Below are positions 60,647 to 64,000 of a DNA stretch of 64,000 bases, one piece after another (the stretch's first letter is position 1; each line of letters starts with the position of its first letter). Source of the stretch: Halobacillus litoralis (lineage in GTDB: Bacteria; Bacillota; Bacilli; Bacillales; Halobacillaceae); NCBI RefSeq assembly GCF_020171725.1, contig NZ_JAIVAJ010000001.1, positions 558,001 through 622,000 on the forward strand. Reading direction: 5' to 3'. Position numbers and translations under genes: made by a program. The notes beneath the pieces are model-generated. The model saw only the letters and a list, made by a program, of their open reading frames with translations, was not told where the DNA came from and ran no database searches.

Positions 60647-61006
60647 TTAAGCTGGTAGAATGCCAAGAGGCAGGAAGCCCCACCCTAGAATAATCGCTAC
60701 AATCGCAGCAACTGTCAACGACAACCACCATGTTCCAGCGGGCTCACTTTTCTTAAGCTTGATGGATACAAGCTCCATAGAAGCAATGACCCAGATTCCT
60801 GCCAATACCTTTATGAATAATAGTACTTCGTAATTGGCATAGCTTGCGAACAACCATCCACCGGAGAATAAAATCACCAAATAAAGAACTCTTAAAATCA
60901 TGTGAGAAATTTTTGCGGCTTTTTTCTTTTCAGATCGGTAAAAAGTTGTGACAAGTCCAACTAACACGAGGGCAAGAACCCACGACGTTATATGTAAGTG
61001 CGCCAT
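60647..61006 (-). CDS. yisL: YisL, UPF0344 (DUF1516) membrane protein
   Basis: 119 aa with four membrane helices: HITSWVLALVLVGLVTTFY, ILRVLYLVILFSGGWLFASY, FIKVLAGIWVIASMELVSIKL and WLSLTVAAIVAIILGWGFLP. MAHLHITSW at the start is characteristic. AGGAGG lies before the ATG. Function is unknown. Close to asnO (yisO) as in B. subtilis. Confidence 0.9.
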   Translation of the reverse strand: MAHLHITSWVLALVLVGLVTTFYRSEKKKAAKISHMILRVLYLVILFSGGWLFASYANYEVLLFIKVLAGIWVIASMELVSIKLKKSEPAGTWWLSLTVAAIVAIILGWGFLPLGILPA

Positions 61007-61124
61007 CTTTCTTCCTCCTTTAAACTATATATTCTACGGATATAATACCATGAGTGAACGACAGATTCCTATAAAAAAGTCCAAGCTGAAAATATCTGAC
61101 TAATGGGAAAGTTGAGAATAAACC

Positions 61125-61133
61125 TGTTATAAT
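61125..61133 (+). promoter_or_regulatory. Extended -10 promoter of rocD
   Basis: TGTTATAAT is a perfect extended -10 (TATAAT 61128-61133); the -35 is poor. The start codon is only about 30 bases downstream. Confidence 0.6.
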
Positions 61134-61163
61134 ATAGGGAGAAAAAAGAAATGGAGGGATACG

Positions 61164-62363
61164 ATGTCTGCTTTTACAAGTCAAAGCATCATTGATCAAA
61201 CCCAGGAATTTGGTGCCAAAAACTATCACCCGCTGCCAATTGTCATTTCCAAGGCGGAAGGGGTTTGGGTGGAAGACCCTGAAGGAAACCGTTACATGGA
61301 TATGTTGAGTGCTTACTCTGCTGTGAACCAGGGGCACCGACACCCGAAGATCATTCAAGCTCTGCAGGAACAGGCTGGACGCGTGACTCTTACCTCCCGC
61401 GCTTTCCATAATGATCAGCTCGGACCATGGTATGAGAAGATCTGTAAGATTACCAATAAGGAAATGGCTCTTCCGATGAACACAGGGGCTGAAGCTGTTG
61501 AAACGGCCATTAAAGCGGTCCGCCGATGGGCTTATGATGTGAAAAAGGTTCCAGAAGACCAAGCAGAAATCATTGCCTGTACGGGGAATTTCCACGGCCG
61601 TACAATGTCCGCCGTTTCGCTTTCCTCTGAAACCGAATACAAGCGCGGCTTCGGTCCGATGCTTCCTGGTATCAAAATCATCCCTTACGGAGATGCTGAA
61701 GCGTTGAAAGAAGCGATCAACGAAAACACAGCCGGATTCCTTCTCGAGCCGATTCAAGGAGAAGCAGGAATCGTCATGCCTCCAGAAGGGTTTCTGAAGG
61801 AAGCCTATGACATCTGTCAAAAAGAAAACGTGCTGTTCATCGCTGATGAGATCCAGGCCGGTCTCGGCAGAAGCGGTAAAATGTTCGCGTGTGACTGGGA
61901 AGATGTAAGTCCGGATATGATGATTCTGGGCAAAGCGCTTGGTGGAGGTGTCTTCCCGATTTCATGTGTCGTAGCGAACAAAGACGTGTTAGGGGTATTC
62001 AACCCAGGCTCACACGGTTCCACATTCGGTGGTAATCCACTTGCCTGCGCTGTCTCGGTCGCTTCATTGGAAGTCATTGAGGAAGAAAAGCTGGCAGAGC
62101 GCTCTCTAGAACTCGGAAACTATATGATCAACGAGCTCCGCTCCATAGAGAATCCGAAAATTAAAGAAGTACGCGGAAAAGGGCTGTTTATCGGCGTCGA
62201 GTTGACGGAGCCTGCACGCGGCTACTGCGAGGAACTGAAGGAGAAAGGGCTGCTCTGTAAAGAAACCCACCAGAATGTCATCCGATTTGCACCACCCCTC
62301 GTCATCGATCAAAAGGACTTGGACTGGGCAATCGACCAAATTAAAGAAGTTCTTAAACCATAA
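61164..62363 (+). CDS. rocD: Ornithine aminotransferase RocD
   Basis: 399 aa, class III PLP-dependent aminotransferase converting ornithine and 2-oxoglutarate to glutamate semialdehyde and glutamate. Motifs: [66 protein letters not shown] and the PLP Lys in [19 protein letters not shown]. It is monocistronic, so arginine/proline catabolism genes lie elsewhere. GGAGGG precedes the ATG. Accumulation of proline or glutamate is relevant to osmoadaptation in halophiles. Confidence 0.95.
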   Translation: MSAFTSQSIIDQTQEFGAKNYHPLPIVISKAEGVWVEDPEGNRYMDMLSAYSAVNQGHRHPKIIQALQEQAGRVTLTSRAFHNDQLGPWYEKICKITNKEMALPMNTGAEAVETAIKAVRRWAYDVKKVPEDQAEIIACTGNFHGRTMSAVSLSSETEYKRGFGPMLPGIKIIPYGDAEALKEAINENTAGFLLEPIQGEAGIVMPPEGFLKEAYDICQKENVLFIADEIQAGLGRSGKMFACDWEDVSPDMMILGKALGGGVFPISCVVANKDVLGVFNPGSHGSTFGGNPLACAVSVASLEVIEEEKLAERSLELGNYMINELRSIENPKIKEVRGKGLFIGVELTEPARGYCEELKEKGLLCKETHQNVIRFAPPLVIDQKDLDWAIDQIKEVLKP

Positions 62364-62365
62364 CC

Positions 62366-62408
62366 TTAAAAAGAGCCGTTCTGGACCTATCCAGAACGGC
62401 TCTTTTCT
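62366..62408. terminator. Bidirectional terminator after rocD
   Basis: AAGAGCCGTTCTGGA / TCCAGAACGGCTCTT with loop CCTA. Confidence 0.9.
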
Positions 62409-62908
62409 TACTCAATCGAAGCAATTTTCTTCTGCCCCCACGGAGCGAGTACAATCGTTACGATACGATCGTCCATCCCTTCCCATTCACTTCCCGTATT
62501 CTCCTCTACATAATAACGGTCCATGCCAAGGTCTACGCGATACGTCTCGTTATACTGATCATGCCATTCCATCCGGGCATCCAATACGAGTTGTGCTTCC
62601 TGAGCATCCAATGGACCATCGGATGCCTTAACCAATTGGTACACCCCATCTTCCGCTCTCTCCACTAACAGGTTTACTTTCCCGCCTCGTTCGATATTTT
62701 CTCCTCCCTCCCACTTGGAGGAAGCGAAGTTCTCCACTTCATAATTTAAAATGACGTAATCACCATAGAACGGGTCTCTTGGATCTACAGGAGCCGTCCT
62801 GAGCTTAATCGTCTCTCCGAACGAATCCATTGCGTAGAACCCTGCTGACATGAGTACGAGAAACAAGATTTGTAAGGCTAGAAGAGAATAGATCCAAATC
62901 TTTTTCAT
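62408..62908 (-). CDS. GDYXXLXY-domain membrane-associated protein
   Basis: 166 aa. An N-terminal membrane helix (IWIYSLLALQILFLVLMSAGFYA) is followed by the name-giving motif PRDPFYGDYVILNYEV and an extracytoplasmic beta domain. Proteins of this family usually follow a DUF2157/DUF4401 membrane protein, as here, with a four-base overlap. The pair is thought to act together at the membrane; role unknown. Confidence 0.87.
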   Translation of the reverse strand: MKKIWIYSLLALQILFLVLMSAGFYAMDSFGETIKLRTAPVDPRDPFYGDYVILNYEVENFASSKWEGGENIERGGKVNLLVERAEDGVYQLVKASDGPLDAQEAQLVLDARMEWHDQYNETYRVDLGMDRYYVEENTGSEWEGMDDRIVTIVLAPWGQKKIASIE

Positions 62909-64000
62909 TGCTCATCGCCTCCTTTATGGACACTTCTTCTCTTGCGCTCCAGTAAGAAGCTGAGGATAAACAGCAGAAGTCCTCCGAGTAGGAAGAATAG
63001 CGAGCGGTTCATGGAGTCCCATGCAAGTTGGAAATATGCGAGAAACGTTGTGAACAGAAACGCAGCTGTTCCCTTGTTGACCCACCGGCTGACCTCTGTT
63101 CGATAGCCGAAAACGAGCCAAATCAGAGAGTAGATGAACAGGATTCCAAGAGAAAGCACGTCACCTATGGCAAATTTAAAGACTGGGACAAATAGAAGTA
63201 AGTCCACCCAGTAATAGTTTGTCGAGCTTAGAGCCGCCCGGATGACAGCGCCGACAAACAGAACGGCCCACACTAAGAAGAACAGAAAGCTTGACTCTGT
63301 TGCCCGCGAAATCCACTCTTCCCCTAAAAGGAAAACACCGATGACATGTAGGAAGAAAACAGCTGTGACACTCATCGTCTTAAAGACACGCAGCTGACCT
63401 TTGTTTACAACCAAATCATCGATCAAATACAGCACCAGGAAGAAAACCATCAGCCAGTAATAATGGAGGTCTTCGCTCATGACAAGGATGAGGGACTGAA
63501 TTAAGAAAGAAGCTCCGAACAGCGTTGTCAGGATCGTGTCCTTCATTTTGTAAACAGACAGCCCCAGCCCGATCAGGAACAAGCCGGCAGAAAGCCAATG
63601 AAGTTGTTGAAAAACGAAACCACTGTAAATCTGTCCTGTTGTAAGGATGATCACTGTCGCCACAAAGAACGTTTTTTCTTTGCTCAAGTAGAATAACCCA
63701 TAAGCTGCTACACTCCATATAAGAAAAGGAAACGCGCTGTAGGACGTGTAGTGGTACATTTGTCCAACTAAAAATATGCCTGCTCCAAAAATTAAAAGAG
63801 CGATAAGGAAAAAGCTGATGCCGAGCGGTTTTGAATATTTAGCGTACACTCGTTCACCAGAAACATAGAACGCTGTGAGGAAGAAAACAATCAACCCCAT
63901 TCTCAAAAGGTCGTCCATGTCAGACCAGTTCGACGCGATGAACGTCAGGAAGCTGAGCCCGATGAAAATGGCAGCGAACGTAAGAAGAAGAGGCTGATGC
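62905..64000 (-). CDS. DUF2157-type polytopic membrane protein, 5' end cut by the window
   Basis: The frame stays open to the right edge, so the gene is incomplete. The visible part is about 365 aa, starting with ...LLLTFAAIFIGLSFLTFIASNWSDM, which is the DUF2157 signature around the first helix after the cytosolic head. ATG 63918 is an internal Met, not the start. About ten hydrophobic helices follow and a basic C-terminus (ERKRRSVHKGGDEQ). It overlaps the GDYXXLXY gene by four bases. Function is unknown. Confidence 0.8.
   Translation of the reverse strand, partial: HQPLLLTFAAIFIGLSFLTFIASNWSDMDDLLRMGLIVFFLTAFYVSGERVYAKYSKPLGISFFLIALLIFGAGIFLVGQMYHYTSYSAFPFLIWSVAAYGLFYLSKEKTFFVATVIILTTGQIYSGFVFQQLHWLSAGLFLIGLGLSVYKMKDTILTTLFGASFLIQSLILVMSEDLHYYWLMVFFLVLYLIDDLVVNKGQLRVFKTMSVTAVFFLHVIGVFLLGEEWISRATESSFLFFLVWAVLFVGAVIRAALSSTNYYWVDLLLFVPVFKFAIGDVLSLGILFIYSLIWLVFGYRTEVSRWVNKGTAAFLFTTFLAYFQLAWDSMNRSLFFLLGGLLLFILSFLLERKRRSVHKGGDEQ

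Noticed and set aside
60412-60666. Minus-strand frames across the folded element between asnO and yisL
   Set aside because: The region is dominated by inverted repeats and a terminator. The frames start without ribosome binding sites and are likely by-products of the repeat.
61020-61820. Long minus-strand open frame (266 codons) opposite rocD
   Set aside because: It is antisense to a clear ornithine aminotransferase, has no ribosome binding site and shows no recognisable motif.

Overview
The window is chromosomal DNA of a low-to-mid GC, endospore-forming Bacillaceae. Many proteins are acidic, and the gene content and family lengths look most like a moderately halophilic genus such as Halobacillus. 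I infer this from protein resemblance and synteny, not from a marker gene. Read from right to left, the order largely follows the Bacillus subtilis yis-yit-yja-yjb-yjc stretch: yisL, asnO, yitS-yitT, yitU-yitV-yitW, yjzD, med, fabH-fabF, yjbA, trpS, oppABCDF, yjbC, spxA, yjbE, mecA, coiA, pepF, spxH, yjbI, yjbK, relQ, nadK, yjbO, prpE, yjbQ, fabI, cotO, a cotY/cotZ gene, yjcA, yjcF, yjcG, yjcH. I see no insertion sequence, prophage, CRISPR array or resistance island.

Layout. 1-1.5 kb: small ORFs, a YjcZ-type sporulation peptide, an FbpA-like small protein and tRNA-Val(GAC). 1.6-8.8 kb: yjcHGF, a DUF421 protein, an MBL hydrolase, a spore-associated cluster (yjcA, two unknown small genes, a charged coat-like protein, CotY/CotZ, CotO) and an EAL phosphodiesterase. 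8.8-14 kb: fabI, the YjbQ antiporter, the MgtE Mg2+ channel and PrpE. 14-24.8 kb: the stress and competence block (pseudouridine synthase, NAD kinase, RelQ, CYTH, truncated haemoglobin, SpxH, PepF, CoiA, MecA, YjbE, Spx, YjbC). 25-32 kb: a DUF4015 protein and oppABCDF. 33-41 kb: a Trp T-box with trpS, yjbA, an LCP ligase, fabH-fabF under FapR-like sites, med and yjzD. 41.5-52.6 kb: UppP, MoaD/MoaE/MobB, yitW-yitV-yitU, DUF3813, a HAD phosphatase and a phosphonate-type ABC operon. 52.6-64 kb: lipoproteins, YitT, DegV, a membrane-anchored GH13-like protein with missing catalytic residues, AsnO, YisL, RocD and a DUF2157 membrane protein cut by the window edge.

The coding part is mostly conserved core genome; the novelty lies in non-coding DNA. 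(1) An orphan promoter and long-stem terminator at 46356-46480 would make an RNA of about 90 nt. It carries a 16-nt plus 8-nt block complementary to the oppA 5' leader at 32345-32370, including the oppA Shine-Dalgarno. This suggests a trans-acting small RNA that represses the oligopeptide permease. (2) Between asnO and yisL, a sigma-A promoter overlapped by a 17/19 Fur box (60334-60366) would drive an RNA with two C-rich segments, which is the logic of an iron-sparing small RNA. It runs into a strongly folded rod of about 147 nt (60430-60576) that is either a structured RNA domain or a dispersed repeat.

Regulatory elements seen directly: a tryptophan T-box, two FapR-type operators placed identically over the -10 regions of fabI and fabH, many intrinsic terminators, attenuator-like hairpins inside the opp and phn operons, and two genes whose Shine-Dalgarno forms the 3' arm of a terminator-like hairpin. 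Start codons were chosen by Shine-Dalgarno spacing, so several genes are shorter than their longest open frame.
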